Source: an uncultured Methylobacillus sp.
Lineage (GTDB): Bacteria > Pseudomonadota > Gammaproteobacteria > Burkholderiales > Methylophilaceae
Direction: 5' to 3'
Length of the DNA stretch: 64,000 bases
Assembly (NCBI GenBank): GCA_903824575.1
Contig: CAIJXJ010000087.1
Span: forward strand, 27,615 to 91,614
The notes under the pieces are model-generated. The model made no database searches and was not told the DNA's origin. It worked only from the letters and a program-made list of their open reading frames with translations. Made by a program: the position numbers and the translations under genes. Positions 56,332-64,000 of this stretch are shown piece after piece. The first letter of the stretch is position 1. Each line of letters begins with the position of its first letter.

Positions 56332-56873
56332 TCGCCTGCCCGATCCCCTTGCTGGGCTTCTGCGCTTGGGGCAGCAACCTCGGCAAGACCACTCTGCTCA
56401 CTCGACTAATTCCGGTGCTGATCGAGCAAGGCTTGCGCATTTCGGTCATCAAGCACGCACACCACAGCTTCGACATCGACCATCCCGGCAAGGACAGTTA
56501 TCGCATTCGCGCATCCGGTGCGGTGCAAACCTTGCTAGGTTCCAGCCAACGCTGGGCGCTGATGACGGAACTCGCGCATGCAAGCCCTGAGTGCACGGAG
56601 GCGAGCCTTGGTGAATTAGTGCGCCAGATGGATACCGCGCTGGCCGATCTCATCCTGGTGGAAGGATTCAGACAGGAAGCCATTGCCAAGATCGAGGTCT
56701 ATCGCCCGTCCCTTGGCCATCCGCTACTGGCATCCTCAGACCCGCACATCATCGCCGTGGCCTCCGACGGCCCGGCTGCGACAGGACTGCCGGTGCTGGA
56801 TCTCAACGACCCACATGCCATTGCCAAATTCGTATCGCAATGGATGGAAAACTTAGCAAAGAGTCCCTCATGA
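56328..56873 (+). CDS. mobB: MobB, GTP-binding Moco protein
   Basis: A 181-residue P-loop protein that supports MobA in guanylation. It has FCAWGSNLGKTTLLTRLIPVL (Walker A GSNLGKTT), VIKHAHHSFDIDHPGKDSYR and a LILVEGFRQEAIAKIEVYR segment, all typical of MobB. It lies between mobA and moeA with 4-nt overlaps on both sides. Confidence 0.94.
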   Translation: MIACPIPLLGFCAWGSNLGKTTLLTRLIPVLIEQGLRISVIKHAHHSFDIDHPGKDSYRIRASGAVQTLLGSSQRWALMTELAHASPECTEASLGELVRQMDTALADLILVEGFRQEAIAKIEVYRPSLGHPLLASSDPHIIAVASDGPAATGLPVLDLNDPHAIAKFVSQWMENLAKSPS

Positions 56874-58141
56874 CCAAACCCGTTTTTATCCCCACGTCCA
56901 GTTGCGCCGACGACTATGATCCCGACTCCATGCCGGTCGCGAAGGCGCGTGAATATATACGCGACCACCTCACTCCAGTGCAGGCTAAAGAATGCCTGCC
57001 ATTGCGCAATGCCCTCGGCCGCGTGCTGGCAACAGACATTATCTCCCCGCACAACGTCCCTAACCACGACAACTCGGCCATGGACGGCTACGCATTTAAT
57101 GCTGATGATCTGCAGCCCTCCGGCCCGACCACATTGCGCATCGCCGGCACGGCCGTGGCCGGCAAGGCTTATGTGGGCAAGATCGAACCGGGAGAATGCG
57201 TGCGCATCATGACCGGCGCCGTGATGCCGGTTAACTGCGACAGCGTGGTGATGCAGGAGCAGGTGCAACAGACTGGAGAATACATGCTGTTCGGCGCCGG
57301 GGTCAGGCGCGGTCAGAATGTCCGCCATGCGGGTGAGGACCTGAAGACAGGGCAGACTGTCCTCCCCGCAGGCCATCTACTACGCCCGGCCGACCTTGGG
57401 TTGGTCGCCTCGCTTGGCGTCGGCGAGGTCAAGGTGTTCCGCCGTCTGCGCGTAGCCTTCTTTTCCACCGGGGATGAGTTGACCAGCATTGGCCAGACGC
57501 TTGAGTCAGGCCAGGTCTACGACAGCAACCGTTACACCCTCTACGGCATGCTGGCCCGGATGGGAGTCGACATCATCGACCTGGGTGTGGTACGGGACGA
57601 CCCGCAATTACTGGAACAGGCATTGCAGGAGGCAGCGTCTTGTGCCGACGTCATCCTCAGCAGTGGTGGCGTTTCAGTGGGAGACGCCGATTACATGAAG
57701 CAACTGTTAAGCGATCTTGGCCAGGTCGTGTTCTGGAAGATCGCCATGAAGCCGGGACGCCCGCTCGCCTTCGGCAAGGTTGGCAACGCCCACTATTTCG
57801 GACTGCCTGGTAACCCGGTTGCCGTCATGGTGACGTTTTATCAATTTGTACGAGAGGCCTTGCTGATCCTGATGGGGCAACCCAATCCCGCTCCCCTGCC
57901 AACACTCCAGACTCTGTGCGTGGAGCCGCTAAAGAAGGCCCCCGGGCGGGTAGAATTCCAGCGCGGCACGCTGTTCCCGGACCATGACGGCCTGTGGCGC
58001 GTCCGCCCCATCGGCAACCAAGGCTCGGGAGTACTGAGATCCATGTCAGAAGCTAATTGTTTCATCGTGCTAGCCGAGGCTTGCGGTAACCTGCCTGCGG
58101 GGGAAATGGTTCAGGTTCAACTGCTGGAAGGCTTGGTTTAA
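56870..58141 (+). CDS. moeA: molybdopterin molybdenumtransferase
   Basis: Inserts molybdate into adenylated molybdopterin. The 423-residue protein has the MPT-binding MDGYAF, RIMTGAVMP, HAGEDLKTGQTVL, FFSTGDELTSIGQ with YDSNRYTLYGML, SSGGVSVGDADYMK and KPGRPLAFGKV, then GLPGNPVAVMVTF. The start at 56870 overlaps the mobB stop by 4 nt; a longer frame starting inside mobB is not supported. It is the last gene of the Moco operon. Confidence 0.96.
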   Translation: MTKPVFIPTSSCADDYDPDSMPVAKAREYIRDHLTPVQAKECLPLRNALGRVLATDIISPHNVPNHDNSAMDGYAFNADDLQPSGPTTLRIAGTAVAGKAYVGKIEPGECVRIMTGAVMPVNCDSVVMQEQVQQTGEYMLFGAGVRRGQNVRHAGEDLKTGQTVLPAGHLLRPADLGLVASLGVGEVKVFRRLRVAFFSTGDELTSIGQTLESGQVYDSNRYTLYGMLARMGVDIIDLGVVRDDPQLLEQALQEAASCADVILSSGGVSVGDADYMKQLLSDLGQVVFWKIAMKPGRPLAFGKVGNAHYFGLPGNPVAVMVTFYQFVREALLILMGQPNPAPLPTLQTLCVEPLKKAPGRVEFQRGTLFPDHDGLWRVRPIGNQGSGVLRSMSEANCFIVLAEACGNLPAGEMVQVQLLEGLV

Positions 58142-58279
58142 ATTCAACCAGGCCTGCCACTCGCTTACTACAATTTGCTACAAATCATGAAAATCATGAG
58201 GGTATTTTTTTGAATTTCCGGTAGGATTGGCGCCTTGAAAAAATTGGTGCCATGCTCGGCCCGTTCCTGGAGATGTTCG

Positions 58280-60523
58280 ATGTTCCCCCTCAAAAAATTG
58301 ACTCTGGCGGTTGCCGGATGCCTCGCCTGTTCAGCGGCATACGCTGCCGAACCTGCTCAAAAACTATCAGCAGACGAAGTTGAATCAGCCAATGTCCTGC
58401 TGGTGTCTCCCCTGGTCGTGACCGCTACCCGCGTCGCGCATGACAGTTTCGACTTGCCGGTTTCGATCGATGTGATCGATGCGGAAAAAATCCAGGAAGG
58501 TCAGTTACAGGTCAACATTTCCGAGAGTCTGCAACGCGTACCGGGTATCGTGTCGCAATTCCGCGGCCAGTATGCACAGGATGTACAGATTTCTTCCCGC
58601 GGTTTCGGCGCGCGTTCACAGTTTGGCGTGCGTGGCATCCGCCTTTACGCCGATGGCATCCCCTTAACCATGCCAGACGGCCAAGGACAGGCCGGCACCT
58701 TTGACCTCGGCTCCGCCAAGAGCATTGAAGTCATGCGTGGTCCATTCTCCGCACTGTACGGCAACTCCTCCGGCGGCGTGGTCCAGATCTTTACCGCAGA
58801 TGGCCCGCAGGACCCAACCATCGGCGCTGCATTCACGACCGGCAGTTATGGCACCAACCGTGAAGCCATCAAGGCTGGCGGCAGCCTTGGCAAGTTCAAT
58901 TACACGGCGGACTATTCGCACCTGGAGACCGATGGCTATCGCAACCATAGCGCATCGCGCCGTGATCTGTTCAATACCAAACTTGGCATCCAGTTAAATG
59001 AGGACACCCGCCTCACCTTACTCGGCACCTATCTGGATCAGCCACTGGCGCAAGATCCGCAAGGTCTGACCCGTGCACAATGGTTACAGAGTCCAACGCA
59101 AGTTGTGACCAGCACCAACAGCTTTAATACGCGCGTGGAGCGCAGCCAGACCCAGGTCGGCGCAAAGCTGGAACATGATTTCAATCCCGACAATACCGTC
59201 AGCCTGATGGCCTATATTGGTACGCGGGACAACTTGGGGTATCAGTCCATTGGTGCCAACGCACTTGGCACCGGCGTGACCGCCAAGGTCATTGCCGCCA
59301 ATTCAAAGACTTCCGGTGGCGTGGCACAAATTGCTCGCGATTTTGACGGTGTGGATCTCCATTTCACCCACAAGGGAGAACTGATAGGCGGTCCCTACAG
59401 CGTCACGCTGGGAGCGAATTTCGACAACATGGAAGATCATCGCACCGGCTACGACAACTTTGTGACCGTAGCCGGCACCGCCGCGACCAACCTGACCTGT
59501 GGTTCGGGCGTAATTTGCGGCGTCAAGGGAATACTGCGCCGCGATGAGAACGACATCGCACAGGACTTCGATCAATACGCGCAGGCCGAATGGTCGCCGC
59601 AAGCGCGCTGGAACCTGGTTGCAGGGCTTAGACACAGCAATGTAGAGATAAAATCCGAGGATCACTATCTCGCCAATGGCAACGATGGTGGCAGCGTCAG
59701 ATTCTCCGAAACCACCCCGGTGGTAGGCGCCGTGTTCAAGCTGACCCCCATGATCAACCTCTACGCCAATGCCGGCAAAGGTTTCGAAACGCCGACCATG
59801 ATTGAAATGGCTTACGCCCCTGCGACGGGGGCCTTCAACTTTAACCTGCAATCTGCTACCAGCAACAACTATGAAATCGGTGCCAAGGCTTTTCTTGGCA
59901 CAGACACGCGTGCCAATCTTGCCATTTTCAAGACGGACACCAACCATGAAATCGTGGTCGCCAACAGCGTATCAGGTCGCTCCACCTACCAGAATGCGGG
60001 TGGCACGTCGCGAAACGGGGTGGAGCTGTCGGTGGAGTCCGAGTTCGGCCACGGCTTTGCAGGCTTCGCTTCCTACGCCTATCTGGATGCTAAATATACC
60101 GATGCGTTCTGCTCCGGCGCCATTGCGTCCTCTGCCTCTGCCTGCGCAAAGACCGCTGGCACCGCATGGGTTGCAAGTGGCAAGGCCATTCCCGGCACCT
60201 ATCGCCAGACTGCCTATGCTGAGGTCAGTTGGAAGTATGCCCCCGCAGGCTTCTCGACCGCAGTCGAAACACATACGGTGGACAAGGTCTATGTCACAGA
60301 CAAAGCAAATGACCTGGCTCCCGGCTATGCCCTTCTCAACTGGCGCGGCGGCTTTACGCAGTCGCTCAACAAGTGGCATGTGGCTGAGTTTGTTCGCGTC
60401 GAAAATATTTTCGACCGCAACTATGTCAGTTCAGTCAGAGTCAATGACAGCAACAACCAGTTCTATGAAGCCGGCGCCGGTCGCAACTGGCTAGTCGGCC
60501 TCAACGCCAGCTATAAGTTCTGA
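58280..60523 (+). CDS. TonB-dependent outer membrane receptor, PqqU/YncD-like
   Basis: A 747-residue receptor. The ATG at 58280 has GGAG 7 nt upstream and gives a signal peptide (about 1-23, ending YAA); a TTG start 45 nt earlier is less likely. The plug domain runs from about 50 to 190 (PLVVTATRVAHDSFDLPVSID, ISSRGFGARSQFGVRGIRLY, DGQGQ, RGPFSALYGNSSGGV). The barrel ends in ASYKF. The plug motifs recall YncD/PqqU, the receptor for the redox cofactor PQQ; substrate is inferred, not shown. It follows moeA by 138 bp, but no shared transcript is evident. Confidence 0.87.
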   Translation: MFPLKKLTLAVAGCLACSAAYAAEPAQKLSADEVESANVLLVSPLVVTATRVAHDSFDLPVSIDVIDAEKIQEGQLQVNISESLQRVPGIVSQFRGQYAQDVQISSRGFGARSQFGVRGIRLYADGIPLTMPDGQGQAGTFDLGSAKSIEVMRGPFSALYGNSSGGVVQIFTADGPQDPTIGAAFTTGSYGTNREAIKAGGSLGKFNYTADYSHLETDGYRNHSASRRDLFNTKLGIQLNEDTRLTLLGTYLDQPLAQDPQGLTRAQWLQSPTQVVTSTNSFNTRVERSQTQVGAKLEHDFNPDNTVSLMAYIGTRDNLGYQSIGANALGTGVTAKVIAANSKTSGGVAQIARDFDGVDLHFTHKGELIGGPYSVTLGANFDNMEDHRTGYDNFVTVAGTAATNLTCGSGVICGVKGILRRDENDIAQDFDQYAQAEWSPQARWNLVAGLRHSNVEIKSEDHYLANGNDGGSVRFSETTPVVGAVFKLTPMINLYANAGKGFETPTMIEMAYAPATGAFNFNLQSATSNNYEIGAKAFLGTDTRANLAIFKTDTNHEIVVANSVSGRSTYQNAGGTSRNGVELSVESEFGHGFAGFASYAYLDAKYTDAFCSGAIASSASACAKTAGTAWVASGKAIPGTYRQTAYAEVSWKYAPAGFSTAVETHTVDKVYVTDKANDLAPGYALLNWRGGFTQSLNKWHVAEFVRVENIFDRNYVSSVRVNDSNNQFYEAGAGRNWLVGLNASYKF

Positions 60524-60556
60524 GCATGACCAGTAAGTGCGCCCTGCCAGGCGCAC

Positions 60557-60590
60557 AAAAACAAAACCCGCTACGGCGGGTTTTGTTTTT
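60557..60590 (+). terminator. strong Rho-independent terminator after the TonB receptor
   Basis: A 15-bp stem (AAAA plus ACAAAACCCGC, 60557-60571, with GCGGGTTTTGT plus TTTT, 60576-60590) closes on a TACG loop between C and G, the very stable UNCG-type tetraloop. T-rich sequence completes it. It begins 33 nt after the receptor stop. Confidence 0.9.
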
Positions 60591-61163
60591 CCGGCTATTT
60601 GTCTGTTGGAAAAACTCGGTTTTATTTTGAGCGACGTGCCGGGGGAAAAGTCGATTTTTGGATTTTCAGAGATTTCTTTGATTCAAAAAATTACGACTGC
60701 CGGTGTGCTTCGTCAATCCGTGAAATCTGTTGCCTTGGTTGAATTTGAAGAACGGTGATGGACTGCTGCCGTTCACCTCGTGCTGCCCAATGACGGCAAC
60801 GGGTATCTGACACTCAAATAAGTGGAATTCTCCTAATCGGACTGTCGGCTTGTGTTAAAGGTTCTGCCCTCTGACCCTCAATTCTCGATGTCCGTTATAT
60901 CTGTATTGCCGCCTATGTTTAGCTGAAATTGAACGGCGGGAATATGGACTGACCTCAGGCAGTTCTTGAACTCCGTGACTGAGGAGCTTTTAGGTAATGC
61001 TTGTCAGCTTCAGGGACATGCGTATAATGCCGTTCTTACCTACGCCCTGCCAATCAGCGTACCGGTTCAATTCTCATATCGATCCCTCAGATCCTTAAAT
61101 TCGTCTGCCTCGATTGGCGCCGTTCAGCTTGAATAGCAGGCCGTCGCAGGAGCTACAAAAATT
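60591..61163. other. long intergenic region before rhlE
   Basis: About 570 bp with no supported gene; short frames such as one at 60537-60758 lack start signals and similarity. It contains the rhlE promoter (61001-61028) and a roughly 130-nt leader. A stretch near 60837-60885 (CTAATCGGACTGTCGGCTTG then TTAAAGG...CCCTCAA) partly resembles one near 63890-63943 at the right end, which suggests a worn dispersed repeat. Confidence 0.45.
61001..61028 (+). promoter_or_regulatory. sigma70 promoter of the DEAD-box helicase gene
   Basis: TTGTCA (61001-61006), a 16-nt spacer, then a perfect TATAAT (61023-61028). Transcription would start near 61035, leaving a leader of about 130 nt before the TTG start, long enough for leader-based (for example cold-shock) control, although no specific element was recognised. 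Confidence 0.65.
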
Positions 61164-62612
61164 TTGACTCAAGAAATTAAATTTACCGACCTCGGTCTGT
61201 CGCAACCTTTGCTGCAAGCCATCAACGACGTCGGCTACACCATACCGACCCCGGTCCAGGCACAAGCTATTCCTCTGGTCCTCCAGGGCGGCGATCTGCT
61301 GGCCGGCGCCCAGACCGGCACCGGCAAGACCGCCGGTTTTACCCTGCCGATTCTGCATCTGTTAAGCGCAAAACCAATCGAGCTCAAGCCCGGCCGTCCG
61401 CGTTGCCTGATCCTGGTGCCAACGCGCGAACTTGCGGCGCAGGTCGAGGAATCGGTCAAGACCTACGGCAAATATCTCAAACACACGTCCATGGTAATGT
61501 TCGGCGGGGTCGGTATCGGCCCGCAGCACGCGCGCCTTAAAAAACCGCTGGACATCCTGGTGGCCACCCCCGGTCGCCTGCTCGATCACTTGGGTCAACG
61601 CACGCTGGACCTGTCCGGCGTCGAAATTCTGGTGCTGGACGAGGCCGATCGCATGCTGGACATGGGCTTCATCCGCGACATCAAGAAGATCCTGGTGGTG
61701 CTGCCGAAACAACGCCAGAACCTGCTGTTCTCAGCGACTTTCTCCGACGAAATCAAGGAACTGGCCGAAGGCCTGCTACATAACCCCGGCTTCGTCTCGG
61801 TAGCGCGTCGCAACACTGCGTCCGAACTGGTGGAGCAGAGCGTGCATCTGGTGCAGCAGAGCCACAAGCGCGACCTGATGAGCCACCTGATCAAGCATAA
61901 CGACTGGAAACAGGTGTTGATCTTCACCCGCACCAAGCACGGCGCCAATCGCCTGGCCGAGAAACTGGTCAAGGACGGTATCCCTGCCGCCGCCATCCAC
62001 GGCAACAAGAGCCAGTCAGCGCGCACCAAGGCCTTGGCCGAATTCAAGAACGGCACCCTGCCGGTACTGGTTGCCACCGACATTGCCGCGCGCGGTCTCG
62101 ACATCGACCAATTGCCACAAGTGGTCAATTTCGAGTTGCCCAACGTGCCGGAAGACTATGTACACCGCATCGGCCGCACCGGTCGTGCCGGTTCCTCTGG
62201 CGCCGCCGTATCGCTGGTCGACCCCGAGGAATTGAAATTGCTCAAGGATATCGAGCGTCTGATCAAGCGCGAAATTCCCAAGGTCACGGCAGAAGGCTTT
62301 GTCCCGCCGACCCGCCTCGAGCCGGAAGCGCCACGGCCACCACGCCCGCAGCAACAGCGTCGCCCTCAGGGGGCACCTGGACGTACGTCCAACGGGCCAA
62401 GCCGCAGCAGTGAAAACCGTAACCAGGCGCCGCGCAGTCCGCATGCCGGGCGTGACCCGTCACGCCAGCAACGCCAGCCGTCAGCTCTACTGTCCAAGCC
62501 AGTATCGGAGCAGTCACAGAAGAATCTGTCCGAAGCCGCACGTCACCAGGCCATGGCGCAGACACCGATCTTCGCCCCCGCCCCCATCCACCGGGGCAAC
62601 CGCAACAAATAG
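61164..62612 (+). CDS. rhlE: DEAD-box RNA helicase, RhlE-like
   Basis: A 482-residue ATP-dependent RNA helicase. It shows the Q motif ([19 protein letters not shown]), Walker [60 protein letters not shown] and [10 protein letters not shown]. From about residue 375 the tail is rich in proline, arginine, glutamine and serine, likely disordered and RNA-binding, as in RhlE. The start is a TTG with a distant AGGAG about 12 nt upstream. RhlE-type helicases help in ribosome assembly and RNA decay, often in the cold. Confidence 0.94.
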   Translation: MTQEIKFTDLGLSQPLLQAINDVGYTIPTPVQAQAIPLVLQGGDLLAGAQTGTGKTAGFTLPILHLLSAKPIELKPGRPRCLILVPTRELAAQVEESVKTYGKYLKHTSMVMFGGVGIGPQHARLKKPLDILVATPGRLLDHLGQRTLDLSGVEILVLDEADRMLDMGFIRDIKKILVVLPKQRQNLLFSATFSDEIKELAEGLLHNPGFVSVARRNTASELVEQSVHLVQQSHKRDLMSHLIKHNDWKQVLIFTRTKHGANRLAEKLVKDGIPAAAIHGNKSQSARTKALAEFKNGTLPVLVATDIAARGLDIDQLPQVVNFELPNVPEDYVHRIGRTGRAGSSGAAVSLVDPEELKLLKDIERLIKREIPKVTAEGFVPPTRLEPEAPRPPRPQQQRRPQGAPGRTSNGPSRSSENRNQAPRSPHAGRDPSRQQRQPSALLSKPVSEQSQKNLSEAARHQAMAQTPIFAPAPIHRGNRNK

Positions 62613-62616
62613 TGGC

Positions 62617-62693
62617 TGTAGCGCAGGCGGCCTCGCCTGCATGAGGTGGTGCCAAAATACACTAAAACGGCAGGCGAGGTCGCCTGCGCTACA
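62617..62693. repeat. 24-bp inverted repeat between rhlE and recQ
   Basis: The arms 62617-62640 and 62670-62693 pair at 23 of 24 positions around a 29-nt loop. The word GTAGCGCAGGCG...CGCCTGC resembles small dispersed inverted repeats. It could end rhlE transcription, though no T-run follows, or be a tiny non-coding mobile repeat. Confidence 0.65.
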
Positions 62694-62718
62694 TTCAGCC
62701 TAATGACTTGGCAATGAC

Positions 62719-63672
62719 ATGACCCGTGCCCAACAGCTGCTGCTTGACATCTTCGGCTATAACGCCTTTCGCGGCGAACAGCTGGCCGTGGTCGAGCATG
62801 TGGCAGCGGGTGGCGACGCTCTGGTGCTGATGCCAACGGGCGGCGGCAAGTCGCTGTGTTACCAGTTACCAGCGTTATTGCGTGATGGCATCGCTATCGT
62901 GGTGTCGCCACTTATCGCACTGATGCAGGATCAAGTGGACGCCTTGCAGCAACTCGGTGTACAGGCGGCGTTTCTCAATTCCAGCCTCGATGCCGAGGCT
63001 GCCCGTGAGGTCACCGGACGGTTGATTGAAGGACGCCTGAAGATCCTCTACGTCGCGCCGGAACGCCTGCTGATGCCGAATTTTCTGACGCTATTGGAAC
63101 AACTTGAGGCCGGTCCCGGCATCGCCCTGTTCGCCATCGACGAAGCGCACTGCGTGTCACAATGGGGTCACGATTTTCGTCCCGAATACCGCAAGCTTAC
63201 CGTCCTGCACGAACGCTTCCCCGGTGTACCCCGTATCGCCCTGACCGCCACGGCGGACACTCCCACCCGTGGCGAAATTGTCGAGCGCCTGGCTCTCGAG
63301 GCTGCGCACCAGTTCGTTTCCAGCTTTGACCGCCCAAACATCCACTATCGCATCACCCTCAAGGATAACGCCCGCAACCAGCTGTTAGCCTTCCTCGACG
63401 CCGAGCACGTCAATGACGCCGGCATCGTCTACTGTCTGTCACGAAAAAAAGTGGAAGAAACCGCCGACTGGTTAAAGATCCGTGGGCGGGATGCCCTGCC
63501 CTATCATGCAGGCTTGGACGCCAAGGTGCGCAATGCAAACCAGCGTCGCTTCCTGCGCGAGGAGGGCGTCATCATGGTGGCTACCGTCGCCTTCGGCATG
63601 GGCATAGACAAGCCCAATGTGCGCTTCGTCGCCCACCTCGACCTGCCCAAAAGCATGGAAGGCTACTATCAA
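62719..63672 (+). pseudogene. recQ: recQ helicase gene, truncated before motif VI
   Basis: Residues 1-318 are clear Rec[22 protein letters not shown], Walker [21 protein letters not shown] in [76 protein letters not shown]. The next residues should be ETGRAGRDG (motif VI with the arginine finger). Here they change to DKCELHS and a 36-residue unrelated tail, ending at 63783. The zinc-binding RQC and HRDC domains are absent. The product should lack ATPase coupling. The cut probably comes from an insertion or rearrangement at about 63673-63680. Confidence 0.88.
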
Positions 63673-64000
63673 GACAAGTGTGAGTTACATAGTATGGACA
63701 CACACCATAGACAGTTTATGATATGGACATCATCGGCCAGATTAAGACATAATTTTTATAACTACACTCAAACAGTAAATTAAATTTCTGCCGCGGGTTA
63801 TTTTTTGCTGTACCGCTGTAATTCTATAATCTGACGTTCTGCCTCACGGTCTAAATGACTCTTGATCGGCCATTGCAGTCCTTCGGGCATTCTAAGTTGG
63901 CAGTCAGCTTTTGTTAAGGGTTGTCGGATGCCTGCCCTCAACCACCAACCTGTCAGATGCGGCAGAAGTCACCGGGCAGGCGTCGGACAGGCCCCGAGGG
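63673..64000 (+). other. foreign AT-rich sequence replacing the recQ end, then intergenic-type DNA
   Basis: From about 63673 to 63830 the sequence is AT-rich and does not match RecQ. TGTGAG at 63679 opens a block with a repeated TATGGACA (63693-63700 and 63722-63729), an inverted CCATA copy (63705-63709), and a dyad ATGAT-6 nt-ATCAT (63718-63733). No gene other than the recQ tail is seen to the window end. From about 63840 the sequence is GC-rich and resembles worn intergenic repeats. Origin (transposon end, intron or rearrangement) cannot be decided here. Confidence 0.5.

Noticed and set aside
59303..59947. 214-codon minus-strand ORF opposite the TonB receptor
   Set aside because: Antisense to the barrel part of an intact receptor; no motif seen.
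60537..60758. Short ORF after the TonB receptor
   Set aside because: Runs through the terminator hairpin, has no ribosome binding site and no similarity that I can see.

Overview
This 64 kb window is dense chromosomal DNA from a Gram-negative bacterium, most likely a betaproteobacterium of the Nitrosomonadales or Gallionellaceae type with a chemolithoautotrophic lifestyle. That placement is inference. It rests on the gene orders (ccoNOQP; pcnB-folK-dNK-panBCD; rhodanese-grxC-secB-gpsA; argS-SPOR-dsbA), a complete LPS heptose pathway, and a phosphoribulokinase of the Calvin cycle. No rRNA, tRNA, CRISPR array, integrase or transposase gene was seen.

Layout. 1-3.8 kb: a leftward cbb3 oxidase operon (ccoNOQP, then the start of ccoG, cut by the window edge) with a clear sigma70 promoter. 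3.8-6.3 kb: a SCO-type copper chaperone, an OmpW porin and a PfkB-family kinase. 6.4-9.5 kb: ilvE, a small zinc-finger protein, murI and a Sel1-repeat protein. 9.8-15.8 kb: a FadL-type porin, then rightward pcnB-folK-deoxynucleoside kinase-panB-panC-panD with several start/stop overlaps. 15.9-17.7 kb: a small c-type cytochrome and a chemoreceptor without a periplasmic domain. 17.9-22.9 kb: a leftward biotin operon (membrane protein-bioB-bioF-bioH-bioC-bioD). 23-30 kb: comF, trmL, a leftward ArsR-rhodanese-grxC-secB-SH3-gpsA run, then gpmI and an EnvC-like protein.

30.1-41.3 kb is an LPS locus: hldD, gmhA, hldE and waaF supply and attach heptose, followed by three GT2 transferases, a methyltransferase, a GT4-like transferase, an O-antigen ligase and a GT9 transferase. 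41.3-48 kb holds housekeeping genes (priA, argS, SPOR protein, dsbA) and two short-chain dehydrogenases. 48.3-52.1 kb looks AT-richer than its surroundings and carries a large orphan hybrid histidine kinase plus a small winged-helix-like gene. 52.1-54.4 kb links prkB with glgC, i.e. carbon fixation with glycogen storage. 54.7-58.1 kb is a molybdenum cofactor operon (moaA-mobA-mobB-moeA), followed by a TonB-dependent receptor. 61-62.6 kb is a DEAD-box helicase with its own promoter. The last gene, recQ, is broken: RecQ similarity stops immediately before helicase motif VI and AT-rich foreign sequence follows.

The observations most worth following are the recQ disruption and the foreign sequence at its junction, the ArsR regulator whose two cysteines (C36 and C102) match the spacing of persulfide-sensing repressors and which precedes a rhodanese and a glutaredoxin, the AT-rich kinase island, and a PqqU/YncD-like receptor beside the Moco genes. 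Coordinates and motifs were read by eye from the sequence; family names come from recognised motifs and were not checked by any search.
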